A stretch of DNA of 64,000 nucleotides from Sulfurimonas autotrophica DSM 16294 (lineage in GTDB: Bacteria; Campylobacterota; Campylobacteria; Campylobacterales; Sulfurimonadaceae), in NCBI RefSeq assembly GCF_000147355.1, contig NC_014506.1, positions 372,001 to 436,000 of the forward strand, given 5' to 3'. Both the position numbers and the translations under genes were made by a program. The notes under the pieces are model-generated. The model had not been told where the DNA came from. It ran no database searches and saw only the letters and a list, made by a program, of their open reading frames with translations. How positions within the stretch are numbered: position 1 is the first letter of the stretch; every line of letters begins with the position of its first letter. This document shows, piece after piece, positions 16,833-27,096 of this stretch.

Positions 16833-18182
16833 TTGGCCATTGCCTTGGCACTTTATACTAAAAATATTATGCTCTCTTTATTTGGCGGAATATTTTTAGG
16901 GCTTTTTTTCCTACATGACTTTTCTGTAATTGCAGCGGTGAACTCCACATTTGAACTGTTTTTTTCTCTTTTGAGTGAAGCCTGGATACTTAAAACCTTA
17001 GCCTTTGCAGTCTTGGTAGGCAGTGTGATGGAACTGATGCAAAAAAGCGGAGGTATCAGCGGTTTTGTCTCTTTTATGACACAAGAAACTGCACTGGTAA
17101 ATTCTCCTCGTTCGGCTTTACTGGTGAGTTATTTTATAGGTGTCATTATTTTTATTGAATCTTCTATAACCTCTCTTATCGCTGGAGCCGTCGGTAGACC
17201 GCTTTGCGATAAAGAGAAAGTTCCGCATGCAAAACTGGCCTTTGTGTGTGACTCCACCTCGGCTCCTATCAGTTCTTTAATTGTTCTTAACGGATGGGGT
17301 GCACTGCTGCTCGGACTTATTGCAACACAGGTGCAAACAGGAATAATATCAGGCGATAATGTCAATATTTTACTGCACAGTGTTGCTTATAACTTTTATG
17401 CTGTGAGTGCTTTAATCGTCACTTTTTTAGCTGTGTGGTTTAACATAAATATAGGTCCGATGAAGAATGCAAAACCCTCTTTAGACAAAGCTTCTTTACA
17501 TGTAAACTCTAAAGTCAGTATGGCATATATGATAATTCCAATATTTTTGATGATTACATTTGTATTTATGTTTTTGTATATAACAGGCAAGGGCGATATG
17601 TTAAAGGGAAGTGGTTCTAGTTCTATCTTTTATACTATGCTTGCCACGCTGATGGTGATGTTTATTTATTACATAGGCACAAAAAACATGTCCGCAAAAA
17701 CCTACACAAAAAGTGCCTACATCGGAGCAAAAAAACTTTTTCCGATTGCTATGATACTGCTTTTTGCTTTTGCAATAGGGGAAGTGACCGTTGATTTAAA
17801 AACAGGGCAGTATTTGGCTTCGCTTGCAAGTGACAACCTCAGTGTGTTTCTTTTAAGCGGTGTGATATTTTTACTCAGTAGTATTATTTCATTTTCTACA
17901 GGAACATCCTGGGGTACTTTTAGTATTATGATACCTATTGCCGTACCGATGGCTGTAGGCATGGATACAGATGTAGCTTTGGCTATAGGAGCCGTCATCA
18001 GCGGCGGTGTTTTTGGAGACCACTGTTCACCCATTTCTGACACGACCATCATATCATCACTCGCAAGTGACTGTGAAGTTGTAGAACATGTTAAAACACA
18101 GCTTCCTTATGCTCTTATAAGCGGAGCTGTCGCACTTGTTTTGTTTATAGTTTTCGGATTTACGACTCTAAATAATAGTTGA
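16833..18182 (+). CDS. NhaC-family Na+/H+ antiporter
   Basis: At least 449 residues with about eleven membrane segments. NhaC-type phrases include FIESSITSLIAGAVGRPL, VCDSTSAPISSLI, FSTGTSWGTFSIMIPIA and GGVFGDHCSPISDTTI. It exchanges sodium for protons. The TTG at 16833 has no ribosome site, and coding-like sequence (ELSFLSVFPSL) runs upstream in frame to ATA 16797 and ATT 16794, preceded by AAGG at 16786-16789. The true start is probably one of these rare codons. Its 3' end overlaps the convergent exonuclease gene by 23 bp. Confidence 0.88.
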   Translation: MAIALALYTKNIMLSLFGGIFLGLFFLHDFSVIAAVNSTFELFFSLLSEAWILKTLAFAVLVGSVMELMQKSGGISGFVSFMTQETALVNSPRSALLVSYFIGVIIFIESSITSLIAGAVGRPLCDKEKVPHAKLAFVCDSTSAPISSLIVLNGWGALLLGLIATQVQTGIISGDNVNILLHSVAYNFYAVSALIVTFLAVWFNINIGPMKNAKPSLDKASLHVNSKVSMAYMIIPIFLMITFVFMFLYITGKGDMLKGSGSSSIFYTMLATLMVMFIYYIGTKNMSAKTYTKSAYIGAKKLFPIAMILLFAFAIGEVTVDLKTGQYLASLASDNLSVFLLSGVIFLLSSIISFSTGTSWGTFSIMIPIAVPMAVGMDTDVALAIGAVISGGVFGDHCSPISDTTIISSLASDCEVVEHVKTQLPYALISGAVALVLFIVFGFTTLNNS

Positions 18183-18903
18183 TGGAATAACGCAAATCTT
18201 CATCAATATTTTCCATATTTTTAAGCATCCATCTCAAATAACCGGCATCTTCGCGGGCCACTTCTTCAAGACTTTTTCCTTTGTGCTTTCCAAATCTGAA
18301 TGTTTTGACCAAAATTGGTGTATTGGTTAAATCGACCATCTTTTCAACCGGGTTTTCATTTGGAAACTGTGCTTGGACGATGTCTTTTAGTTTTGAGAGA
18401 AAGAGTTTTAATACAAGTACGTCACCAATGGCATCATGGGCTTTTACAACGATACCGAGCGCTTTCGCCTCTTTTTCTTCATCTTTATAAAGTTCCATTT
18501 TATAGCGAAAATATTGAAGTCTGTGAGCCTCTTCATCCGGCATAACATGTTTTGCAACTCTAAGGGTATCTATAACTTTCATCTGTGTTTTAAAACCCTC
18601 TTTTTCAAGCATAGTAATATCAAAAGGTGCATTATGAATAATGAGATAATTCTCCGACGTGTTCAGCTCTAAAAGTCTTTTATATGCCACCGTTTCCACA
18701 CAAGGTGGTTTGCCTTCAAGCAAATCAGGTGTAATACCGTGGACTTCCATAGCACCGAACTTAATCGCTACATCAGTTGAACAAAACTCATTGTGAACCT
18801 CTATCTCTTTTGCTCCCAAGACCATGTATCCAAGCTGGATGACTCTGTCTTCTTCATTTGTGCCCGTTGTCTCCGTATCTAAAATCACATATTGTTTTGC
18901 CAT
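18160..18903 (-). CDS. DnaQ-like 3'-5' exonuclease with DUF3820 tail
   Basis: 247 residues. The DEDDh exonuclease motifs are seen: DTETTG near 8-13, HNAPFD near 88-93 and HDAIGD near 153-158. A C-terminal block (about 200-245) with FRFGKHKGKSLEEVAREDAGYL is the DUF3820 type, sometimes found fused to exonucleases. It may proofread or process nucleic acid ends. A TATAAT-like box (ATTATA on plus at about 18932) lies about 30 bases before the ATG. Confidence 0.85.
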   Translation of the reverse strand: MAKQYVILDTETTGTNEEDRVIQLGYMVLGAKEIEVHNEFCSTDVAIKFGAMEVHGITPDLLEGKPPCVETVAYKRLLELNTSENYLIIHNAPFDITMLEKEGFKTQMKVIDTLRVAKHVMPDEEAHRLQYFRYKMELYKDEEKEAKALGIVVKAHDAIGDVLVLKLFLSKLKDIVQAQFPNENPVEKMVDLTNTPILVKTFRFGKHKGKSLEEVAREDAGYLRWMLKNMENIDEDLRYSINYYLES

Positions 18904-18968
18904 AATAATTTCACTTCTTATTTTTTAGGACATTATATGCTACACTTATAAAAAAGTAGGTTAAAGCT

Positions 18969-20117
18969 TTGATTGACTCTCCTCTTGTATATCTTTTTAC
19001 GCTTGCCCTGCTTGTAGCGGCTGTGAGCTTTTTACAAATCAAAACAAAATGGAAATTTTTCAGTTATGTGCCTGTTGTGGTGCTCATTTATGCACTTGCA
19101 ATGCTGCTTGCTTCTCTGGGTGTGTTTGAGCAAAACAAAGAAATAACAACAATTTATAAACTCACAAAAACAAATTTACTCCCGGCAATGCTTTTTTTAA
19201 TGCTTTTAGAAGTAGATTTCAAACACTTTTTTAAGCTTGGAAAATCACTTTTGATTGCGTACTCTTTAGCTGCTCTCTCCATTGCATTTTCCTTTATTAT
19301 CGTTGCCTATATATTTGATTTTAACAAAGAAACTGCCGCCGCTTTTGGAGCACTTGCAGGCAGCTGGATGGGCGGCACGGCAAACATGATAGCCGTCGGG
19401 AGTGCTCTACATGTAAGCGAAGATGCTTTTGCATATGCACTTGTCGTGGACAGTGTCAACTATACGCTTTGGGTAATGCTGCTGCTCTTTTTAGTGCCTT
19501 TTGCCAAATTTTTTAACAGATTTACAAAAAGTGAAGAGAAGTTGGCATACTTAGACAAAATCGGCTGTGCCTGTTCTATGGGTGCTAAAAGATACTGGCT
19601 TTTAATAGTGCTTGCTCTTGGCGCTTCACTGCTGAGTCAACTAGTTGCTTCAAAGCTTGTCATACTCAACACCACGACAAGCATTGTGCTCTTTTCTACA
19701 CTCTTAGGCGTAATCGGCTCTTTTACAAAATTGCGTTTTATCAACGGCTCAAGTGAAGTGGCAACAACCATGCTCTACATCTTAATAGCCCTCATAGGCT
19801 CCCGTGCAGTCATAGAAAACTTCAACGGTCTTGGTATGTATGTTTTAGCAGGTTTCGTTATTTTACTTATTCACGCATTGATAATGCTCGCGGGTGCAAA
19901 AATATTCAAACTAGACCTCTTTAGCATCTCAGTCGCCTCTTTAGCAAACATAGGCGGTGTAGCCTCAGCCCCGATTTTAGCAGCAACTTATAACAAAGCA
20001 CTCGTAAGCATAGGCGTACTTATGGCAATCATGGGGTATTTAATAGGAACGTTCGGCGGGCTTTTGGTTGGGAGTGTTTTATTATATTTTACAACCGCGT
20101 CCGGCAATTTCTTCTAG
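18969..20117 (+). CDS. DUF819 family integral membrane protein
   Basis: 382 residues, about ten membrane helices, TTG start with GTAGG upstream. The motifs AGSWMGGTANMIAVGSAL and LANIGGVASAPILAATYN are characteristic of DUF819 (YjcL-like) proteins, which resemble secondary transporters. The substrate is unknown. The last 36 bases overlap the convergent Rrf2 regulator gene. Confidence 0.85.
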   Translation: MIDSPLVYLFTLALLVAAVSFLQIKTKWKFFSYVPVVVLIYALAMLLASLGVFEQNKEITTIYKLTKTNLLPAMLFLMLLEVDFKHFFKLGKSLLIAYSLAALSIAFSFIIVAYIFDFNKETAAAFGALAGSWMGGTANMIAVGSALHVSEDAFAYALVVDSVNYTLWVMLLLFLVPFAKFFNRFTKSEEKLAYLDKIGCACSMGAKRYWLLIVLALGASLLSQLVASKLVILNTTTSIVLFSTLLGVIGSFTKLRFINGSSEVATTMLYILIALIGSRAVIENFNGLGMYVLAGFVILLIHALIMLAGAKIFKLDLFSISVASLANIGGVASAPILAATYNKALVSIGVLMAIMGYLIGTFGGLLVGSVLLYFTTASGNFF

Positions 20118-20495
20118 TGTAGATTCTTGAAACATTTTTTGCATTAAATGTTTTGGCTCCATCCATTGATCATGAAGAGCACATTTGCACATACCATTAC
20201 AAAAACCAATGCCCAAAACACACTGTTCATCTTTAATAGAATCATGAAAAATATCTAAAATTTCACTCACCATAATTTCAGAAGGCGGCTTTGCAAATGA
20301 ATAACCGCCATCCCTTCCTCTTATGGACACAACCAAACCGGATTTTACTACTTCAGTCATTATTTTAGTTAAAAATTTATAAGGTATTAAAAGAGTTTCT
20401 GAAAGTTCAGTTGCATTCAAAAGTTTTGAATCTTTATGATCAGCCATATAAGCTAAAATTCTTATGGCATATTGTGCACTTTTACTCAGCTGCAT
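20082..20495 (-). CDS. Rrf2-family regulator, NsrR-like
   Basis: 137 residues from the ATG at 20495, chosen because AAAGGA sits in front of it and the Rrf2 winged helix (MQLSKSAQYAIRILAYMADH) begins there. Cysteines at 92, 99, 103 and 105 form a C-x6-C-x3-C-x-C cluster that could hold an iron-sulfur centre, as in NsrR and IscR. The gene diverges from the nitric oxide reductase operon, and two similar inverted repeats lie between. A nitric-oxide-sensing repressor is the best inference. Confidence 0.88.
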   Translation of the reverse strand: MQLSKSAQYAIRILAYMADHKDSKLLNATELSETLLIPYKFLTKIMTEVVKSGLVVSIRGRDGGYSFAKPPSEIMVSEILDIFHDSIKDEQCVLGIGFCNGMCKCALHDQWMEPKHLMQKMFQESTLEEIAGRGCKI

Positions 20496-20545
20496 TTGAT
20501 TCCTTTTGTCTTGATTTTGTAAATTATAGCATAATAGGCAAAAAC

Positions 20546-20568
20546 AATTACTACTTAAAGGTAGAATT
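20546..20568. promoter_or_regulatory. inverted repeat, likely Rrf2 operator 1
   Basis: AATTACTACTT and a near-mirror GGTAGAATT form an imperfect inverted repeat 51 bases before the regulator's ATG and 62 before norC. The half-site AATTACTACT is repeated in box 2. Confidence 0.6.
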
Positions 20569-20590
20569 AAAATTTTTCTGCTAATATTCC

Positions 20591-20614
20591 AATTACTACT
20601 CATAAGTAGAAATT
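20591..20614. promoter_or_regulatory. inverted repeat, likely Rrf2 operator 2
   Basis: AATTACTACT and AGTAGAAATT form an inverted repeat of the same pattern as box 1. It lies just upstream of the AAAAAGGA ribosome site of norC, where a bound repressor would block transcription. Confidence 0.6.
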
Positions 20615-20629
20615 AAAAAAGGATGATTT

Positions 20630-21076
20630 ATGACTGAGCGTATAACGAAAAGTATGGCAAAAAATATCTATTACGGTGGCGGTACTTTCGCACTTATGAT
20701 ATTTATTGCACTCTCTTTTGATACTGTACACCAAATTCCTAAACGATCAAATCAGCAAAATATGACTGCGAGTGTTGTTGCCGGAAAAAAACTTTGGGAA
20801 GCGAATGACTGTGTTGGTTGTCATACACTTATAGGAGAAGGAGCATACTATGCACCGGAGCTTATGAATGTATTTCAAAGAAGAGGCGGCGGTGATGAAG
20901 GCGCATTTAAAGCATATATGCAGGGCTGGATGGCTGCACAACCTCTGGATACGCCAAACAGAAGAAAAATGCCTCAATTTCATTTAACCGACAAAGAGGT
21001 GAACAATTTAGCTGATTTCCTTATATGGACATCTAAAGTAAATGCCAATGAGTGGCCACCGACCATAGAAGGATAG
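20630..21076 (+). CDS. norC: nitric oxide reductase cytochrome c subunit
   Basis: 148 residues. One N-terminal membrane anchor (about 13-32), then a periplasmic class I cytochrome c with heme site CVGCH at 61-65 and an axial Met114 in RRKMPQF. NorC passes electrons to NorB. Ribosome site AAAAGGATG. First gene of a six-gene operon; norB starts 9 bp later. Confidence 0.95.
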   Translation: MTERITKSMAKNIYYGGGTFALMIFIALSFDTVHQIPKRSNQQNMTASVVAGKKLWEANDCVGCHTLIGEGAYYAPELMNVFQRRGGGDEGAFKAYMQGWMAAQPLDTPNRRKMPQFHLTDKEVNNLADFLIWTSKVNANEWPPTIEG

Positions 21077-22471
<1,395 letters not shown>

Positions 22472-22475
22472 GCAG

Positions 22476-24281
22476 ATGAAAATGCTTCATTATTGGCTGG
22501 AATTTGAAGAGAGTATGGGCAAAGTATGGGATAAATATCTCAACAAAAAAGTCCATAAATTTCATGAAGACAAAAGAGTCTATTTTGAAGATATTTCTAA
22601 GCCTTTACATATTTTTCACCGCCTTATGGGTGGTGAAAAAGCAAAAGAACTGCAAATCACCGACAAAAGATATGTCGAAACTTCTAGAACACTCTTAGAA
22701 AAGATATCGTTTCTGGGTAAAGAGTTTTTTTTAACATGGCAGGATGAAGAATCTGTTTATCTGCCTGCATCATTTGCATACTTTTCTACAAAGCAAGAGA
22801 ATGAAATGCTTTACTATTGGCTTATAGCTATGGCAGCACAAATAGAGAATGTTACAAACAATAGTTTTATAGAGAAAAATCAACAGGCTATGTACTACCT
22901 CACAAAAAGATACAGTGGATTTGACGTTTTTTACAAGAGTGCAAGTCAGTATTTAATGGATAAATATGAACAATTATCATTTCTTAAATCTTTAGATGAA
23001 CAATCAAATCAAGATTTAATAGATGATTATCCAAATCCTTTGTGGATATATCCGCCCTCGATTACACTGAGTTATGCGAACAATGTTGACAGCGGGGATG
23101 AAGAACTAACAAGAGAAGAAGACAAAGATAAGTCTGAAGAACTGCATATGAAAAAGCAGGCGAATCAGATTGACGATAAACATGAAACAGACGGCTTTTT
23201 GGCTTTTTTACCTGAATCTTTGATGAGCATCTTTGAACAGGTAAATGTAGACAGATGTGAAGATGACAGCTTTGATGAAGATGCGCTTTATCATGCTGAA
23301 GATTTAGATGAGATAACAGTCGGACAAAAACAGGCAAATCTCTCAGCGCGTATTAAAATGGACTTGGAACTTTTACCTGACAATACAGTAACTTATCCGT
23401 TAGGCAAAGGTCATTTTGTAGATGAGTGGGATTATAAAAGACAAGATTATTTGCTAAAATATGCTCGTATTTTACCGCAGGTGACACTCAATGTTATTCC
23501 CATAGAACTGCCTAGGCGACTGAAAAAAACTGTAAAAAAAATTCAGGGTGAACTTGACCTTTTACAACTTGACCGCATTAAAAACGACCGTTTGCCTTAT
23601 GGTGATGAGCTCAATATGGATAGCTGGATAGAGTATATGTCGCATCAAAACAAGTCAATGCATCATCAAAACTTCTACACTACATATGAGAAAAAAACAC
23701 GGGATATGTCCACATTGCTTTTAGCTGACATCTCACTCTCAACAGAAGGTGGCATAACTCAGGAGCTGCGTATTATTGATGTTATCAAAGACTCATTGAT
23801 GGTCTTTAGTGAGGCCTTGGAAAAACTCGAGGATAAATTTGCAATTTATACTTTTTCTTCACTGCAAAACAAAAAGGTCTATTTTAACATCATAAAAAAC
23901 TTTAAAGACAAGTATGATGCGTTGATACGGGGAAGAATAGAGAGTATAAAACCACAATACTATACCCGAATGGGAGCTGCCATTCGTGAAAGTGCAAAGA
24001 TTTTAGATAAACAGCAAAGTGCAAATAAACTGCTGCTCATCATAAGTGACGGTAAGCCAAATGATGAAGACAGATATGACGGGCGTTATGGTATTGAAGA
24101 TACAAAAAAAGCACTCCAGGAGATAAAGAAAAAAGGAATTACTCCTTTTTGTATTACGATTGATTTAGATGCTAAAGAGTATTTGAATTATCTTTTTGGT
24201 CAAAATGGTTATGCCATTGTACGTGATGGACAAAAATTGCCAAAAGTACTGACAGAAGTCTATATAAATTTAACGAAATAA
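22476..24281 (+). CDS. norD: NorD-type VWA activation protein
   Basis: 601 residues. A long, poorly conserved N-terminal half is followed by a charged linker (about 205-260) and a C-terminal von Willebrand A domain with metal site DISLS (near 415) and later LLIISDGKPND. NorD works with the NorQ ATPase to insert iron into NorB. Here norD precedes norQ, the reverse of the common norCBQD order. Confidence 0.9.
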   Translation: MKMLHYWLEFEESMGKVWDKYLNKKVHKFHEDKRVYFEDISKPLHIFHRLMGGEKAKELQITDKRYVETSRTLLEKISFLGKEFFLTWQDEESVYLPASFAYFSTKQENEMLYYWLIAMAAQIENVTNNSFIEKNQQAMYYLTKRYSGFDVFYKSASQYLMDKYEQLSFLKSLDEQSNQDLIDDYPNPLWIYPPSITLSYANNVDSGDEELTREEDKDKSEELHMKKQANQIDDKHETDGFLAFLPESLMSIFEQVNVDRCEDDSFDEDALYHAEDLDEITVGQKQANLSARIKMDLELLPDNTVTYPLGKGHFVDEWDYKRQDYLLKYARILPQVTLNVIPIELPRRLKKTVKKIQGELDLLQLDRIKNDRLPYGDELNMDSWIEYMSHQNKSMHHQNFYTTYEKKTRDMSTLLLADISLSTEGGITQELRIIDVIKDSLMVFSEALEKLEDKFAIYTFSSLQNKKVYFNIIKNFKDKYDALIRGRIESIKPQYYTRMGAAIRESAKILDKQQSANKLLLIISDGKPNDEDRYDGRYGIEDTKKALQEIKKKGITPFCITIDLDAKEYLNYLFGQNGYAIVRDGQKLPKVLTEVYINLTK

Positions 24282-24290
24282 GGAATAATT

Positions 24291-25082
24291 ATGTCACAAA
24301 CTTACTACTTACCCCAATCAAATGAGGTGGAACTCTTTAGTGCTGCCGCGCAGATGAATCTGCCTGTTTTAATCAAAGGGCCGACAGGATGTGGAAAGAC
24401 ACGATTTATTGAGTCTATGGGCGAGCAACTTGGTCGTGATGTTTATACCGTCGTATGTCATGATGATTTGAGTGCGGCAGATTTGGTCGGTCGCCATCTT
24501 ATAAGTGAAAAGGGTACTTATTGGCAGGATGGTCCGCTTACAAAAGCTGTACGAAACGGTGGGATTTGTTATATTGATGAGATTATCGAGGCTAGAAAAG
24601 ATACTACTGTTGTACTACATTCTCTTGCTGATTATCGTAGAGTATTGCCAATAGACAGAACAGGAGAGGTAATAGAAGCGCATCCTGATTTTATGCTTGT
24701 CGTCTCTTATAATCCCGGATATCAAAATGTTCTTAAAGGGATGAAACCAAGTACAAAACAGCGTTTTATCTCTTTGAGCTTTAACTATCCTAAACCGGAG
24801 ATTGAAAAAGAAGTACTGATAAAAGAGAGTGGCGTTAATGCACAGACGGCACAAAAACTTGTAGATATTGCAAGTGAAATTAGAAGCTTGGACGATACCG
24901 ACATTCAAGAAGCAGTATCAACGAGACTGCTTATTTATGCAGGAAAACTCATCACAAAAGGGTTTGATCCTTATCAGGCATGTATGCACTCTATTGTAGA
25001 ATCTTTAAGTGATGAGGAAGATGTTCTTGAAGTGCTGCAAAAGCTTATAACACTTCATTTTGCAAAGAGTAGTGATGTCTAA
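24291..25082 (+). CDS. norQ: NorQ/CbbQ AAA+ ATPase
   Basis: 263 residues. Walker A GPTGCGKT at 30-37, Walker B ICYIDEI near 92-98 and a C-terminal CbbQ-type domain. MoxR-clade chaperone that activates nitric oxide reductase together with NorD. AAGGAATAATT precedes the ATG. The stop overlaps norE by 8 bp. Confidence 0.95.
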   Translation: MSQTYYLPQSNEVELFSAAAQMNLPVLIKGPTGCGKTRFIESMGEQLGRDVYTVVCHDDLSAADLVGRHLISEKGTYWQDGPLTKAVRNGGICYIDEIIEARKDTTVVLHSLADYRRVLPIDRTGEVIEAHPDFMLVVSYNPGYQNVLKGMKPSTKQRFISLSFNYPKPEIEKEVLIKESGVNAQTAQKLVDIASEIRSLDDTDIQEAVSTRLLIYAGKLITKGFDPYQACMHSIVESLSDEEDVLEVLQKLITLHFAKSSDV

Positions 25083-25674
25083 AACTATGCGCCTTAAAGA
25101 AAAATATCCTCCCGGAGATTTTGGCATTTGGATTATTATTTACGTTGAACTTTTAACATTCGGTCTTTTTTTCATTGGCTATGCCTTTTCAAGAAGAGAA
25201 AATATTGAGATGTTTAACACATCGCAGTTGATGCTCAACCAAACATCGGGATTTATTAATACCTTTATTCTTATTACAAGCAGTTATTTTGTTGCAAAGG
25301 GTGTGCATTTTATGCAGACGATGACGCAAGAGAATGTAGAGGAGTCAAACAAGAAAGCCTCTGTATGGCTTCTGCTTGCTATCGCCTGTGGTGCTGCTTT
25401 TGTATTTATAAAAGGTGCGGAGTTTGCACATATTTTTGGGGAAGGTATAACGCTGAGTACAAACAAGTTTTTTATGTTTTATCTATTGCTTACTATGTTT
25501 CATTTTATGCATGTTGTTTTGGGAACCGTTATCCTTTTTAACATCCGTCAAAGGACAAAAATTTCAGGCTATACACCAGATGACACGGGTGGATTTGAAT
25601 CGGGTGCCTCTTATTGGCATATGGTTGATTTATTGTGGATTGTACTTTTTCCGCTTGTGTATATAATAAGATAA
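25075..25674 (+). CDS. norE: NorE-like cytochrome oxidase subunit III protein
   Basis: 199 residues from the ATG at 25075, which overlaps the norQ stop (ATGTCTAA). Five membrane helices and the subunit III motifs YVELLTFGLFF near the start and LTMFHFMHVVLG late on. NorE improves NO reductase function in other denitrifiers but is not catalytic. Confidence 0.88.
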   Translation: MSKTMRLKEKYPPGDFGIWIIIYVELLTFGLFFIGYAFSRRENIEMFNTSQLMLNQTSGFINTFILITSSYFVAKGVHFMQTMTQENVEESNKKASVWLLLAIACGAAFVFIKGAEFAHIFGEGITLSTNKFFMFYLLLTMFHFMHVVLGTVILFNIRQRTKISGYTPDDTGGFESGASYWHMVDLLWIVLFPLVYIIR

Positions 25675-25684
25675 GGGCTGCAAA

Positions 25685-25948
25685 ATGATAAATCGTAAAA
25701 GAACTTTGGAATATGTATGGATCATTTTAGTTGCACTGACAATTTTTGCTTATTTACTAGGTTACCTTAAATTAATTAGTACTTCTTTAGTTGCTGTATT
25801 GTTGTTAACTACCTTTATAAAAGGAATGTTGGTAAGTGATTATTTTATGGGTCTAAGAGCTGTTGAGATGAAATACAGGCTTATTCCTATAATTTGGCTT
25901 GGTGTAATTATTTTATTAATCGGTGTAGCATATTATCTTCCAATTTGA
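25685..25948 (+). CDS. norF: NorF-like small membrane protein
   Basis: 87 residues with three predicted membrane helices and the basic start MINRKRTLEYVWII, resembling prokaryotic cytochrome oxidase subunit IV. It follows norE by 10 bp, as norF does elsewhere. Last gene of the operon; no strong terminator seen after it. Confidence 0.8.
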   Translation: MINRKRTLEYVWIILVALTIFAYLLGYLKLISTSLVAVLLLTTFIKGMLVSDYFMGLRAVEMKYRLIPIIWLGVIILLIGVAYYLPI

Positions 25949-26028
25949 AGTGATAAAAAAAAGCTTAATCAATTTTTAATTAAATAGTCATTATCATTGA
26001 TACTAAAATTTAAATCTGAGTACAATTA

Positions 26029-27096
26029 TTGAAAATAAAAAATATACAAACAAACATAGAAAAAATACCGCTTCGTACTCCTTTTGCAACTGCTTTGCGG
26101 CGGGTGGAGAATGTCGAGTTTGTACGGGTCAAGCTTACATGCAACAACGGAGCAACTGCTTATGGAGAAGCACCTGCTACCAAAGCGATTACGGGCGAAG
26201 ATTTAGAGAGTATTATATCTTCTATCGAATCTATAAAAGAAAAACTACTCGGGTTGCCGCTTTTGGAAGCTTTGGAGTCTTTACATGTAAAGGCAATGGG
26301 TTCAAGCGCAAAAGCTGCTCTTGATATGGCGATTGTTGCTCTTATGGTAGAGCAAAAAGGAGAGACTTTGCTGCAATATTTTGGGGCAAAAGATTTCTCT
26401 TGCGTAAAAACGGATGTTACTATCAGTCTTAATGATGCCGATACAATGCTACAAGATGCACAAACAGCCTATAATAACGGTTTTGATATTTTGAAAGTCA
26501 AGCTTGGCAGTGACATAAATCATGCGGTAGATGTCACAAAGGCAATAGCCAAAAAACTTCCACACTCACAACTGCTTATAGATGCTAACCAGGCATGGAA
26601 TCTTGAGACGTCATTATATTATATTGAGGCAGTTAAGGGATTACATGTAAGCTTGATTGAGCAGCCTGTAATTGCGGATGATTTGGAGAGTCTTAAAATT
26701 ATAAGTCACTCAACAGAAATTCCCATACTTGCAGATGAAGCCGTATTTACACTTGAAGATGTAAAAAAAGTTTATGAAAATGGCTGTGCGGACATGATAA
26801 ATATTAAGCTGATGAAGTGCGGCGGACTCAGCAGGGCAAAAGAGATTTTAGAGTTTGCACGAGAGAAAAATATAGGGTGTATGCTCGGCTCGATGCTTGA
26901 AGGTCCTGTTTCGATTTGCGCTGCATATGCGCTTTGTTTTGCATACAGAGATGTTATAAAATATGTAGACTTGGACAGTCCTCTGCTCTACAAAGAAGTG
27001 CCTGATTTTGTCGGAGGTTTTGCAATAAATCGCAACCAGATAAAACCTATAAATCCTGCAAACATAGAAGCGAGTAAAATACCGACTTTGGCGTGA
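26029..27096 (+). CDS. L-Ala-D/L-Glu (dipeptide) epimerase
   Basis: 355 residues, enolase superfamily. The active-site set is visible: KVK (DILKVKLGSD) near 161, metal ligands in LIDANQ, LIEQP and LADEAV, and a second base Lys in INIKLMKCGG. Such enzymes epimerise dipeptides released from peptidoglycan. The start is TTG with no clear ribosome site and a TACAAT box only two bases upstream, so the start is uncertain. The last 109 bases overlap nhaA on the other strand. Confidence 0.88.
   Translation: MKIKNIQTNIEKIPLRTPFATALRRVENVEFVRVKLTCNNGATAYGEAPATKAITGEDLESIISSIESIKEKLLGLPLLEALESLHVKAMGSSAKAALDMAIVALMVEQKGETLLQYFGAKDFSCVKTDVTISLNDADTMLQDAQTAYNNGFDILKVKLGSDINHAVDVTKAIAKKLPHSQLLIDANQAWNLETSLYYIEAVKGLHVSLIEQPVIADDLESLKIISHSTEIPILADEAVFTLEDVKKVYENGCADMINIKLMKCGGLSRAKEILEFAREKNIGCMLGSMLEGPVSICAAYALCFAYRDVIKYVDLDSPLLYKEVPDFVGGFAINRNQIKPINPANIEASKIPTLA

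Noticed and set aside
25985-26003. Fur-box-like sequence before the epimerase gene
   Set aside because: Only loosely similar to GATAATGATAATCATTATC in A+T-rich DNA; no iron-related gene follows.
26021-26031. TACAAT two bases before the TTG start of the epimerase as another leaderless promoter
   Set aside because: The spacing is wrong: transcription would start inside the gene. The start codon remains unsure.
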